A DNA stretch of 64,000 bases. Source: Alistipes sp. (GTDB taxonomy: Bacteria; Bacteroidota; Bacteroidia; Bacteroidales; Rikenellaceae). The position numbers were made by a program, and so were the translations under genes. Positions 17,779 through 25,238 of the stretch are shown here, in pieces; position 1 is the first letter of the stretch, and every line of letters starts with the position of its first letter. The notes below the pieces were generated by a model. The model had not been told where the DNA came from, made no database searches, and was given only the letters and a program-made list of their open reading frames with translations. The stretch spans positions 1-64,000 of the forward strand of contig JAFUOK010000009.1 in NCBI GenBank assembly GCA_017481925.1. The letters run 5' to 3'.

Positions 17779-18771
17779 TTACTCTGCATCTGCGGGGAAC
17801 ATCACCTCGTTGAGTACCTTGCCACCCTTGATGCGTATCCAGGTGTGAATGTCGCGCTTACCCTCGGTGAGTTCTATTACACGTGCGCCATTTCCGCCCG
17901 GGATGTCGTGATATACGGTCTTGCCACCCGTAAAACGACCATAACCCATCAGTATGCCATACCAATCTACTACATAGTCATTAACGTGGTCGTGGCCCAC
18001 AAACAGACCCATTACATCGCCAGCCGAGAGCATTGCCGTAGCAAGACCCGTGTTGATTTCAGGAGCGCAAACCATCTCCTTGCGTGTGCCTACCATGTAG
18101 ATGTTCTGGTTCTGCGTCATATCTCGCATCTCGGGCAACGGAATATGCATAAACGCCAATGCGGGCAAGGGCTTTCCGTTGTTTGCTGCAGTGAAGGTCT
18201 TGCTGCGGTCGAGATACCACGCCACCTGATCGTGCTTGATCCAATCGTAGCCCTTCACCTTCTCGATCTTTGAGTATGAGTGGCTGTCGAAAATATACAG
18301 CACGGCAGCATCACGCTCCCCATCCGAAGAACGCACGCTGAGTGTATAGTTTGTCTGGCCCGATATACCCTCGGTGTGAGATGTGAGGTTGCCCTTCATA
18401 TCCTTGATGTAGGCCGATAGCTCGGCACGGGTCATATCCTGCTCATCGTCGTGGTTACCCCACGTCACGGCAAAGGGAATACCACGCTCAATGACGGGCT
18501 CCAGCGCCCTTTGCAATGCGGGTGCAGCGGGCTTGGCGAAGATTATATCGCCCGTATATATCACCAAATCGGGTTGCTCGGCATCGAGCACTTCGCGCAT
18601 ACGTTCGGCTGCCTCCTCGGATGCGGGGTCGTTGTATATCCAATGTACGTCGGTAAACTGCACAATCTTAAACTTATGATTGGCATTAAAACGCAACTCT
18701 TGTGCCTGTGCGCTACCAACTACAATGAGTAACGCGAACGCAGCTGTGTATATTACTTGCAAAAGTCTCAT
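17779..18771 (-). CDS. Secreted calcineurin-like metallophosphoesterase
   Basis: A 330-residue enzyme with a cleavable signal peptide (ends near AQAQ). All metallophosphoesterase motifs are present in order: FTDVHW (D-x-H), YTGDIIFAK (GD), WGNHDDEQ (GNHD), FMHIPLPE (H), and VGHDHVND (GHDH). Two metal ions should bind. It belongs to the purple-acid-phosphatase-like/DcpE-type group of periplasmic phosphohydrolases and probably cleaves phosphate mono- or diesters; the substrate is unknown. It is first in the operon with the DUF2723 protein, which might suggest handling of a lipid-phosphate or phospho-sugar by-product, but that is speculation. Confidence 0.85.
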   Translation of the reverse strand: MRLLQVIYTAAFALLIVVGSAQAQELRFNANHKFKIVQFTDVHWIYNDPASEEAAERMREVLDAEQPDLVIYTGDIIFAKPAAPALQRALEPVIERGIPFAVTWGNHDDEQDMTRAELSAYIKDMKGNLTSHTEGISGQTNYTLSVRSSDGERDAAVLYIFDSHSYSKIEKVKGYDWIKHDQVAWYLDRSKTFTAANNGKPLPALAFMHIPLPEMRDMTQNQNIYMVGTRKEMVCAPEINTGLATAMLSAGDVMGLFVGHDHVNDYVVDWYGILMGYGRFTGGKTVYHDIPGGNGARVIELTEGKRDIHTWIRIKGGKVLNEVMFPADAE

Positions 18772-18910
18772 ATCACTACGAATAATTAATTAATCGGACA
18801 AAGTTACAAAATTAACTTCAAATATCTAAAGATATTTCCTTAGAAGGTATAAATTGGATGTAATAGGGTAAATTTCGCCGTGGCGTGATGTTTATCCACA
18901 AAAAAATCGT

Positions 18911-18918
18911 TATTTTTG
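18911..18918 (+). promoter_or_regulatory. -7 box ahead of cysS
   Basis: TATTTTTG matches TAnnTTTG and would start transcription about 10 bases before the ATG at 18936. This supports choosing 18936 over an upstream in-frame ATG at 18885. Confidence 0.5.
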
Positions 18919-18935
18919 TAGAAAATATCAAGACT

Positions 18936-20417
18936 ATGGAATCAAAACTCAATTTATACAATACGCTTTCGCGTCGCAAGGAGCTCTTCGAACCCTTGAA
19001 TGAGGGTCGTGTAGGTATGTACGTATGTGGTCCTACCGTATATGGTGATCCGCACTTGGGACACGCCCGCCCGTCGATTACCTTCGATTTGTTGTTCCGC
19101 TACCTTAAGGCTTCAGGCTACAAGGTGCGCTACGTCCGTAATATCACCGACGTGGGTCATCTGGAACACGATGCCGACGAGGGTGAGGATAAGATCGCAA
19201 AGAAGGCTCGTCTGGAGCAGTTGGAGCCTATGGAGGTGGCTCACTACTACACCGAGCGTTACCACAAGGCTATGGAGCAGTTGAACGTTCTCACACCCTC
19301 GATTGAGCCACACGCATCGGGACACATTATCGAACAGATCGACTTCGTGAAGCGCATCTTCGATGCAGGCTATGCCTATGAATCAAATGGCTCGGTCTAT
19401 TTCGACGTTGAGAAGTACAACAAGGATTACCACTACGGAAAACTCTCGGGTCGTAACCTCGACGATATAGTAGCCAACACACGCGACCTGGATGGTCAGG
19501 GCGACAAGCGTCACTCATACGACTTCGCACTCTGGAAGAAGGCTTCGCCCGAACATATTATGCGCTGGCCCTCGCCGTGGTCTGACGGCTTCCCCGGCTG
19601 GCATATGGAGTGCTCGGCTATGTCGTGCAAATATTTGGGTGAGCAGTTCGATATCCACGGTGGCGGTATGGACCTGATGTTCCCCCACCACGAGTGCGAG
19701 ATTGCACAGGCTACGGCAGCTTTGGGCAAGGATTCGGCTCGCTACTGGGTGCATAACAATATGATTACTATCGACGGTCAGAAGATGGGTAAGTCGTACG
19801 GTAACTTCATCACCATGGAGCAACTCTTTGGTGGCCAGCACCCCAAGTTGGAGCAGGCCTACACACCGATGACCATCCGCTTCTTTATCCTTCAGGCTCA
19901 CTATCGCTCGACGCTCGACTTCTCTAACGCCGCTTTGCAGGCTGCCGAGAAGGGTCTCGACCGTCTGATGAAGGGTATTGAGACGCTGGGTAAGTTGAAA
20001 CCCGCCGCTGCTACGTCGGAGGGTATTGTAGTGGCTGATTTGGAGAAGCGTTGCCAGGAGGCTATGGATGATGACTTGAACTCTCCGATCGTGATCTCTG
20101 CTTTGTTTGATTGGGTGCGTATCATCAACCAGATTGCCGAGGGTCAGCAGACCATTTCGGAGGCCGATCTCGCGGAGCTCAAGCGTATCTTCAACCTCTA
20201 TACATTCGACATCCTCGGTCTAAAGAACGAGAAGCAGGAGGGTGCCGCAGGAGGTGGCGATATGTTGAAGAAGGTTGTGGATATGATCCTTGCCGTTCGT
20301 CAGGATGCCAAGGCCAATAAGGATTGGGCTACGTCGGACAAGATTCGTAACGAACTCACTGCCATCGGCATCCGCGTTAAGGATCGCAAGGATGGCGTGG
20401 ATTGGGAGATCGAATAA
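18936..20417 (+). CDS. cysS: Cysteinyl-tRNA synthetase
   Basis: A class I aminoacyl-tRNA synthetase of 493 residues that charges tRNA-Cys. The HIGH-type motif is HLGHARP, the KMSKS-type motif KMGKSYGN, and the zinc ligands are the Cys in YVCGPTVYG, the Cys in MECSAMS and the His/Cys of PHHECEIAQ. The C-terminal helical domain is present, so it is complete. The start at 18936 is used because of the promoter box just upstream. A long palindromic repeat begins on its stop codon. A 59-aa membrane protein gene and prfB follow on the same strand. Confidence 0.96.
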   Translation: MESKLNLYNTLSRRKELFEPLNEGRVGMYVCGPTVYGDPHLGHARPSITFDLLFRYLKASGYKVRYVRNITDVGHLEHDADEGEDKIAKKARLEQLEPMEVAHYYTERYHKAMEQLNVLTPSIEPHASGHIIEQIDFVKRIFDAGYAYESNGSVYFDVEKYNKDYHYGKLSGRNLDDIVANTRDLDGQGDKRHSYDFALWKKASPEHIMRWPSPWSDGFPGWHMECSAMSCKYLGEQFDIHGGGMDLMFPHHECEIAQATAALGKDSARYWVHNNMITIDGQKMGKSYGNFITMEQLFGGQHPKLEQAYTPMTIRFFILQAHYRSTLDFSNAALQAAEKGLDRLMKGIETLGKLKPAAATSEGIVVADLEKRCQEAMDDDLNSPIVISALFDWVRIINQIAEGQQTISEADLAELKRIFNLYTFDILGLKNEKQEGAAGGGDMLKKVVDMILAVRQDAKANKDWATSDKIRNELTAIGIRVKDRKDGVDWEIE

Positions 20418-20537
20418 AAATTGTCAAACAAGGCTATTTCGGCATCTGCCTTGTCTGCAAAATCCTCATTTACGTCGAGTAAACTGCGGTTTTGCAGTCT
20501 GCGAGCAGCTTCAAAATAGTTCTTGTTATACAATTTT
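20417..20537. repeat. Long imperfect palindrome with conserved core, copy 1
   Basis: The outer arms (AAAATTGT at 20417 and ACAATTTT at 20530) and inner segments pair along the whole 121 bases. The core is AAAATCCTCATTTAC at 20459-20473 and GTAAACTGCGGTTTT at 20479-20493. The same core is found after argG (60241-60359), with different but still self-complementary arms. It starts on the last base of the cysS stop codon. It may act as an RNA hairpin, terminator or processing site, or be a dispersed palindromic element. Confidence 0.85.
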
Positions 20538-20599
20538 TAGGTTACATCTATTAGCCTAATCATAAGACGTTTTAAGGGAGTAAAAGATGGAGAGAGATT

Positions 20600-20779
20600 A
20601 TGGCAGAGGGGAAGAAAAAATTTGAGCAAGGTCACGGTATCGCCATAGGCATTGCATTGGGCGTGATGGTAGGTATTGCCACCGACAACATCGCTTTGTG
20701 GCTGAGTGTCGGAGTTGCACTTGGCGCATCATATGAGGGCTATTATAAAAATAAGAGCAAAGATAAAGAAGAAAGGTAA
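20600..20779 (+). CDS. 59-aa small membrane protein, glycine-zipper type
   Basis: ATG at 20600 to TAA at 20777-20779. The peptide has a charged N-terminus (MAEGKKKFEQGHG), a hydrophobic middle rich in Gly and Ala spaced as GxxxG-like motifs (IAIGIALGVMVGIATDN, then LWLSVGVALGASYEG) and a lysine-rich end. It therefore looks like one hairpin of two short membrane helices. The frame is kept open by sensible codons and lies between cysS and prfB. Similar short Gly-rich membrane proteins exist in many bacteria without known function. Confidence 0.65.
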   Translation: MAEGKKKFEQGHGIAIGIALGVMVGIATDNIALWLSVGVALGASYEGYYKNKSKDKEER

Positions 20780-20790
20780 TAACCTCTAAA

Positions 20791-20891
20791 GACTTTTGGC
20801 CCTGCACCTGAGGAGCGTAGCGACCAAAGTCCCCTGCCTGAGGCGGGGGATTAGGGGGTGGGTTAGATTTGTATATGCGGCCACGGGCCGC
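20791..20891. repeat. GC-rich palindrome cluster upstream of prfB
   Basis: Three hairpins lie in a row: GACTTTTGG/CCAAAGTC (20791-20831), CCCCTGCC/GGCGGGG with loop TGA (20831-20848), and GCGGCC/GGCCGC with loop ACG (20877-20891). A run of G follows the second. The stretch is more GC-rich than its surroundings and looks like a mobile or REP-like palindromic repeat. A TAGATTTG box at 20864-20871 could be the prfB promoter. Confidence 0.65.
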
Positions 20892-20933
20892 AAGGTATGC
20901 TTTTGGAAGTGAGATAACATAACGTAATAGAGA

Positions 20934-22053
20934 ATGGTATCTGAAGAACAGATTAAAGAGGCTATAAGACGACAGGATTCGTTGGGGAGGTGTCTTTGAC
21001 ATCGCTCAGCGACGTATAGACCTGCAAAACGAAGAGGAGCGAACTCAAGACCCCACATTCTGGGACGATGCCGATGCCGCGCAGAAGCAACTGCGTAAGG
21101 TTGCGGGCATCAAGTCGTGGGTTGAGGATTATGACGCTGTGGCAAAGGCTGTTGAGGATCTGCATCTGATGCCCGAATTTGTGGCTGCAGAACTCGCCAC
21201 AGAAGCCGAGATGGAGGAGCACTACGCCCACACGATGGAACTTATCGAGGCTCTTGAACTTCGCAATATGTTGCGTGGCGAGGAGGATAAGATGGGTGCT
21301 ATTATGGACATCAATGCCGGTGCCGGTGGCACGGAGGCTCTTGATTGGGCTTCGATGCTGCTGCGTATGTACACCCGCTGGTGCGACGCTCACGGCTATA
21401 AGTACCGCATGATGGATTATCAGGCGGGCGACGAGGTGGGAGTCAAGTCCTGCACATTGGAGATCGAGGGCGACTATGCCTACGGCTACCTCAAGAGCGA
21501 GAATGGCGTGCATCGTATGGTTCGCCTATCGCCCTTTAATGCCAACAACAAACGTCAGACTACATTCGCATCGGTATTTGTAACCCCCGCCATTGACGAT
21601 AGTATAGAGGTAAAGATCAACCCCTCGGATTACGAGTGGGACACCTTCCGCGCGAGTGGCGCCGGTGGTCAGAATGTAAATAAGGTCGAGACTGCGGTGC
21701 GCCTGCGCTACCACGGCAAGGATCCCGACACGGGCGAGGCGGTGGAGTTTTTGATTGAGAATATGGAGACCCGCTCGCAACTTATGAACCGCGAGAATGC
21801 TATGCGAATCCTCCGCTCAAAACTCTATCAGCGTGAATTAGAGAAACGTATGGCTACACAGCAGGCCTTGGAGGCGACGAAGAAACGCATCGAGTGGGGC
21901 TCGCAGATACGCTCCTACGTCTTTGACGATCGCCGTGTGAAGGATCACCGCACGGGATCTCAGACCTCGGCCGTGGAGGCTGTTATGGATGGTGACCTGG
22001 ACGGCTTTATCAAGGAGTACCTGATGCAGACGGGTGGCGCCGAAAGCGTATAG
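20934..22053 (+). CDS. prfB: Peptide chain release factor 2, programmed +1 frameshift
   Basis: RF2 ends translation at UGA and UAA. The first 21 codons (20934-20996) run into TGA at 20997-20999; reading on by skipping T20997 gives GAC and the rest of the protein to 22053, 372 residues in total. The site is CTT-TGA-C preceded by the Shine-Dalgarno-like GGGGAGG three bases before CTT, the spacing used in E. coli, so RF2 should regulate its own synthesis. The RF2 specificity motif SPF (in RLSPFNANN) and the GGQ motif (SGAGGQNVNK) are present. It lies 19 bases before a NamZ-like gene. Confidence 0.96.
20985..21000 (+). promoter_or_regulatory. Programmed frameshift site of prfB
   Basis: GGGAGG-TGT-CTT-TGA-C: an SD-like stimulator, the slippery CTT codon and the in-frame UGA stop. 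At low RF2 the ribosome slips +1 from CTT to TTT-type pairing and reads GAC. Confidence 0.93.
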
Positions 22054-22072
22054 TATGCTTGTCTAAAATCGA

Positions 22073-23242
22073 ATGCAAATGAAACATCTTCTTTTAACCA
22101 TATTCGCTCTGCTCTGCCTCTCGTGTAGTGGTGCAGAGCCTGCTCCCGTAACTATTACGGTCGGAGCCGAGCGCACGGCGGAGTATCTGCCATCGCTCGT
22201 GGGTAAGCGTGTAGCCGTATTGGCTAACCATACCGCAATGGTTGGTCAGGAGCACCTGGTTGATATGCTCATTGGGAAGGGCATTAATTTGGTCGGTATC
22301 TTCTCGCCCGAGCACGGTTTTCGTGGTACGGCCGATGCTGGTGAGCACGTGGCAAGTTCGGTGGATGAGAAGACTGGTGTGCCCATATGGTCGTTATACG
22401 ATGGCAATGCACAGCGCCCCTCGGATGAGAAGATGCGTGCGTTTGATGTTCTTTTGGTCGATATGCAAGATGTTGGCCTGCGATTCTATACATATTATAT
22501 CAGTATGATACGCCTGATTGACGCCTGTGCCGATTTTTCGCGCAAGGTCATCGTGCTGGATCGCCCCAACCCCAACGGTATGTATGTCGATGGTCCGATA
22601 CTCGATATGAAGTACAAGTCGGGCGTAGGAGCACTGCCCATACCCGTTGTTCATGGCCTTACGATGGGCGAGATTGCCCTTATGGCGCAGGGCGAGGGGT
22701 GGTTAAAGAGGTGTGATGTGCAGGTCGTTACGTGTGACGGCTACACGCATCAGAGCCGCTATACGTTGCCTATTGCTCCGTCGCCCAATCTGCCGACGCA
22801 GCACGCCATATACCTCTATCCCTCGACCTGTCTGTTCGAGGGTACTGTATGCTCGTTGGGACGCGGTACGGAGGCTCCGTTTGAGATGTATGGCCACCCA
22901 TCATATAAGGGAGCGACGTTTGAGTTTACTCCCCGCTCAACGGCTGGGGCGAAGAATCCCCCGCTCAAGGATCAAAAGTGCTATGGTGTGGATCTGCGTG
23001 CAGTGGACGATGAGGCGGTGATAAAGGCAGGATTTAATCTGGAGTATGTCATTGATGCCTACCGCAACCTCGGCATGGGCGAAAAATTCTTTACCCGTAT
23101 GTTCTTGCTGCTTACGGGTGTAGATTACGTCAAGGAGATGATCATGGCCGGCCACTCAGCCGATGAGATTCGAGCCCGCTGGCAGGGCGATGTTGCGCAA
23201 TTCAAGGAGTTGCGTCGCAAGTATCTTCTCTATGAGGAGTAG
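22073..23242 (+). CDS. NamZ-like exo-beta-N-acetylmuramidase (DUF1343)
   Basis: A 389-residue lipoprotein (signal ends LSCSG, Cys19). DUF1343 hallmarks are seen: VAVLANHTAM, FSPEHGFRG, VDMQDVGLRFYTY, VLDRPNPNG, SPNLPT and FEGTVCSLGRGTE. The family includes the NamZ enzymes, which remove terminal N-acetylmuramic acid from peptidoglycan fragments, a role in cell-wall recycling in organisms such as Tannerella and Bacillus. It is on the same strand as prfB. Its TAG stop at 23240-23242 abuts the stop codon of the convergent chromate-transporter-like gene with no bases between. Confidence 0.85.
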   Translation: MQMKHLLLTIFALLCLSCSGAEPAPVTITVGAERTAEYLPSLVGKRVAVLANHTAMVGQEHLVDMLIGKGINLVGIFSPEHGFRGTADAGEHVASSVDEKTGVPIWSLYDGNAQRPSDEKMRAFDVLLVDMQDVGLRFYTYYISMIRLIDACADFSRKVIVLDRPNPNGMYVDGPILDMKYKSGVGALPIPVVHGLTMGEIALMAQGEGWLKRCDVQVVTCDGYTHQSRYTLPIAPSPNLPTQHAIYLYPSTCLFEGTVCSLGRGTEAPFEMYGHPSYKGATFEFTPRSTAGAKNPPLKDQKCYGVDLRAVDDEAVIKAGFNLEYVIDAYRNLGMGEKFFTRMFLLLTGVDYVKEMIMAGHSADEIRARWQGDVAQFKELRRKYLLYEE

Positions 23243-23794
23243 TTATAATATATTGGGCAGATAATATATCGCCACACCTGCTACTGCCGATAATACGATC
23301 AGCAGTATAGGGTTTGCCTTTTTGTGTGCTGCATAGATTGTCACAAGAAAGAGTGCCCAACTCCAACCGTCGATAAAGCTTGCTCCCTCCTTCGACGAGG
23401 GGAACATCAGCAGCAGAGCCGCCGCACCAATCATGCCAACAACGACGGGACGCATACCCGCAATTAACCCCTTTACATAGCGGTTGTTACGCAACAGGAG
23501 AAAGAAACGGGTGATGAGTATCATCAGCGTCAATGCGGGCAAGCATACCGATATGGTCGCTGTGACCGAACCCCAGAAGCCAGCCACCGTATAGCCGACG
23601 TATGTTGCCGAGTTGATGGCAATCGGGCCGGGCGTCATCTGCGATAGAGCCACGATGTCGGTAAATTCGGCGTTTGTCATCCACGCATTCTGCACCACGA
23701 CCTCGTTCTGTATGAGCGAGAGCATGGCGTAGCCTCCTCCAAAGCCAAAGAAACCAATCTTCAGATAGCTGATAAATAGTTGCAGATAGATCAT
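23243..23794 (-). CDS. Chromate transporter-type half protein, second gene
   Basis: About 183 residues starting at the ATG at 23794, which overlaps the stop codon of the first half gene (ATGA). It has four to six membrane helices and the CHR family start motif GFFGFGGGYAM plus PGPIAINSATYVGY. Two-gene CHR systems form a heterodimer that exports chromate (or a related oxyanion) by proton-linked transport. The assignment of chromate as the actual substrate is inference. It is the last gene of the U32-methyltransferase-CHR operon. Confidence 0.82.
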   Translation of the reverse strand: MIYLQLFISYLKIGFFGFGGGYAMLSLIQNEVVVQNAWMTNAEFTDIVALSQMTPGPIAINSATYVGYTVAGFWGSVTATISVCLPALTLMILITRFFLLLRNNRYVKGLIAGMRPVVVGMIGAAALLLMFPSSKEGASFIDGWSWALFLVTIYAAHKKANPILLIVLSAVAGVAIYYLPNIL

Positions 23795-24333
23795 CGCTGC
23801 ACCTCCTTTCCTCGGCATGCGGCAATCAGAACGCCTATAACTCCTCCCGTAAATAGCAGATATACGGGCGAAATACCAAAGTGCCATATTGCCAGGGCTG
23901 TGGCGGCAGCTATGGCAACGATGTATCCTCGCAGCCCTTTGGTGAACCCGATTATAGGTGCAAACATCAGTGCAACCACTACGGGGCGTATGCCCTTGAA
24001 GGCGGCGTCAATGACTGCATTGTGACGCACTTGGGCAAAGAATACGGCTATGAGCAACATAATCACAAATGAGGGTAGCACCACGCCTGTGAGCGAGGTC
24101 AAGGCACCACGGTAGCCATACATCTTATAGCCGACAAATACAGCAGTGTTGAGCGATATGGGCCCTGGGGCAGATTGTGCCAAAGTAAGCAGATCCAGAA
24201 ACTCCTGCTCGCCGATCCAGCCACGGTGTGTGATTACTTCACGTTGTATAATGGGAATCATGGCATATCCTCCGCCGAAGGTGAATACGCCTATCTTCAT
24301 AAATGAAGTGAATAATTCCCAATACTTTCTCAT
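23791..24333 (-). CDS. Chromate transporter-type half protein, first gene
   Basis: A 180-residue membrane protein with the CHR signature GVFTFGGGYAMIPIIQ and APGPISLNTAVFVGY. It is the N-terminal partner of the split CHR pair, and the two genes share four bases (ATGA), which usually means translational coupling. Single-gene ChrA proteins carry both halves in about 400 residues. It starts 2 bases after the stop of the methyltransferase gene, so it is tightly cotranscribed. Confidence 0.83.
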   Translation of the reverse strand: MRKYWELFTSFMKIGVFTFGGGYAMIPIIQREVITHRGWIGEQEFLDLLTLAQSAPGPISLNTAVFVGYKMYGYRGALTSLTGVVLPSFVIMLLIAVFFAQVRHNAVIDAAFKGIRPVVVALMFAPIIGFTKGLRGYIVAIAAATALAIWHFGISPVYLLFTGGVIGVLIAACRGKEVQR

Positions 24334-24335
24334 CC

Positions 24336-25229
24336 TTACTCTCTCCAGAAACGACAGAATGTGCCCAGAGGCAACTCCTTGCCTGCCCGGTCGCTAAAAT
24401 ATAGTTCGCCCTGCTCCTCACGGCATCCCGTGCCCAGCACCTGACGCAGGGCCGTACGTGCCAAAAGCGCCGACAACCCCATTGAGTAGAGGTTTAATAC
24501 CAGAAAACCGTGCTGCGGATCAAGCAACTCGGCGCAACACTCCAGCATCTCGCAGATATTCTCCTCCAGGACCCACTTTTCGCCATTTGCACCTCGGCCG
24601 TATGCGGGAGGGTCGAGGATAATGCCGTCGTAGCGATTACCACGGCGCACCTCGCGACGCACAAACTTTAGTGCATCCTCCACAATCCAGCGCACGCCAT
24701 CCAAACCGCTCTGTTCCATATTCTCACGTGACCATGTCACTACCTGTTTCACCGAATCAACGTGTGTCACGTCGGCGCCTGCAGCACGTGCAGCAAGTGT
24801 CGCACCTCCTGTATAGGCAAACAGATTCAGCACCTTTGGCGCAACGCCCTGTGCCTTTTGAGCCTCGATGCGGTCATAGATAAAATTCCAGTTGGCTGCC
24901 TGCTCGGGGAATATGCCTACGTGCTTGAACGAGGTGAGTGCCAGACGCATCTTCAGGTGCATCTGCTTGTAGTTGTACTCTATCGTCCAGCGGTCGGGCA
25001 TCTGCTTGCGGCAGTGCCACTCGCCACGCTCATCGCTCTTAGATGATGAGGTTTTGAGGAACGAGGCATGAGAGATCTCGCGCCACTGCTCCTCGCTCAT
25101 CGAGCGGTGCCATATGGCTTGCGGCTCGGGACGTCGTGTGACGTAACGACCGAAACGTTCCAGTTTCTCGAACTCGCCCGAGTCGATAAGCTCGTAGTCG
25201 GGTATGTTGGGCGTAAGTAGTTGTGACAT
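24336..25229 (-). CDS. Class I SAM-dependent methyltransferase, RlmI/PF10672-like
   Basis: A 297-residue methyltransferase with a Rossmann fold: motif I is LNLFAYTGGATL, the acidic motif II lies in VDSVKQVV, and motif IV is the N6-adenine/m5C-type LDPPAYGRG. These match the RlmI/RlmK class that methylates 23S rRNA cytosine or guanine; the usual N-terminal PUA domain is missing. It is 9 bases after a U32 protein gene, whose E. coli relatives modify rRNA or tRNA, so joint RNA modification is possible. The exact target is unknown. Confidence 0.78.
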   Translation of the reverse strand: MSQLLTPNIPDYELIDSGEFEKLERFGRYVTRRPEPQAIWHRSMSEEQWREISHASFLKTSSSKSDERGEWHCRKQMPDRWTIEYNYKQMHLKMRLALTSFKHVGIFPEQAANWNFIYDRIEAQKAQGVAPKVLNLFAYTGGATLAARAAGADVTHVDSVKQVVTWSRENMEQSGLDGVRWIVEDALKFVRREVRRGNRYDGIILDPPAYGRGANGEKWVLEENICEMLECCAELLDPQHGFLVLNLYSMGLSALLARTALRQVLGTGCREEQGELYFSDRAGKELPLGTFCRFWRE

Positions 25230-25238
25230 ATCTTGTTG

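Noticed and set aside
18885..18935. Longer N-terminus of cysS
   Set aside because: The stretch contains the -7 promoter box and encodes no conserved residues; start 18936 fits better.
20934..22053. prfB as a broken gene
   Set aside because: The stop is the conserved autoregulatory UGA, with the correct slippery codon and SD-like element, so it is intact.
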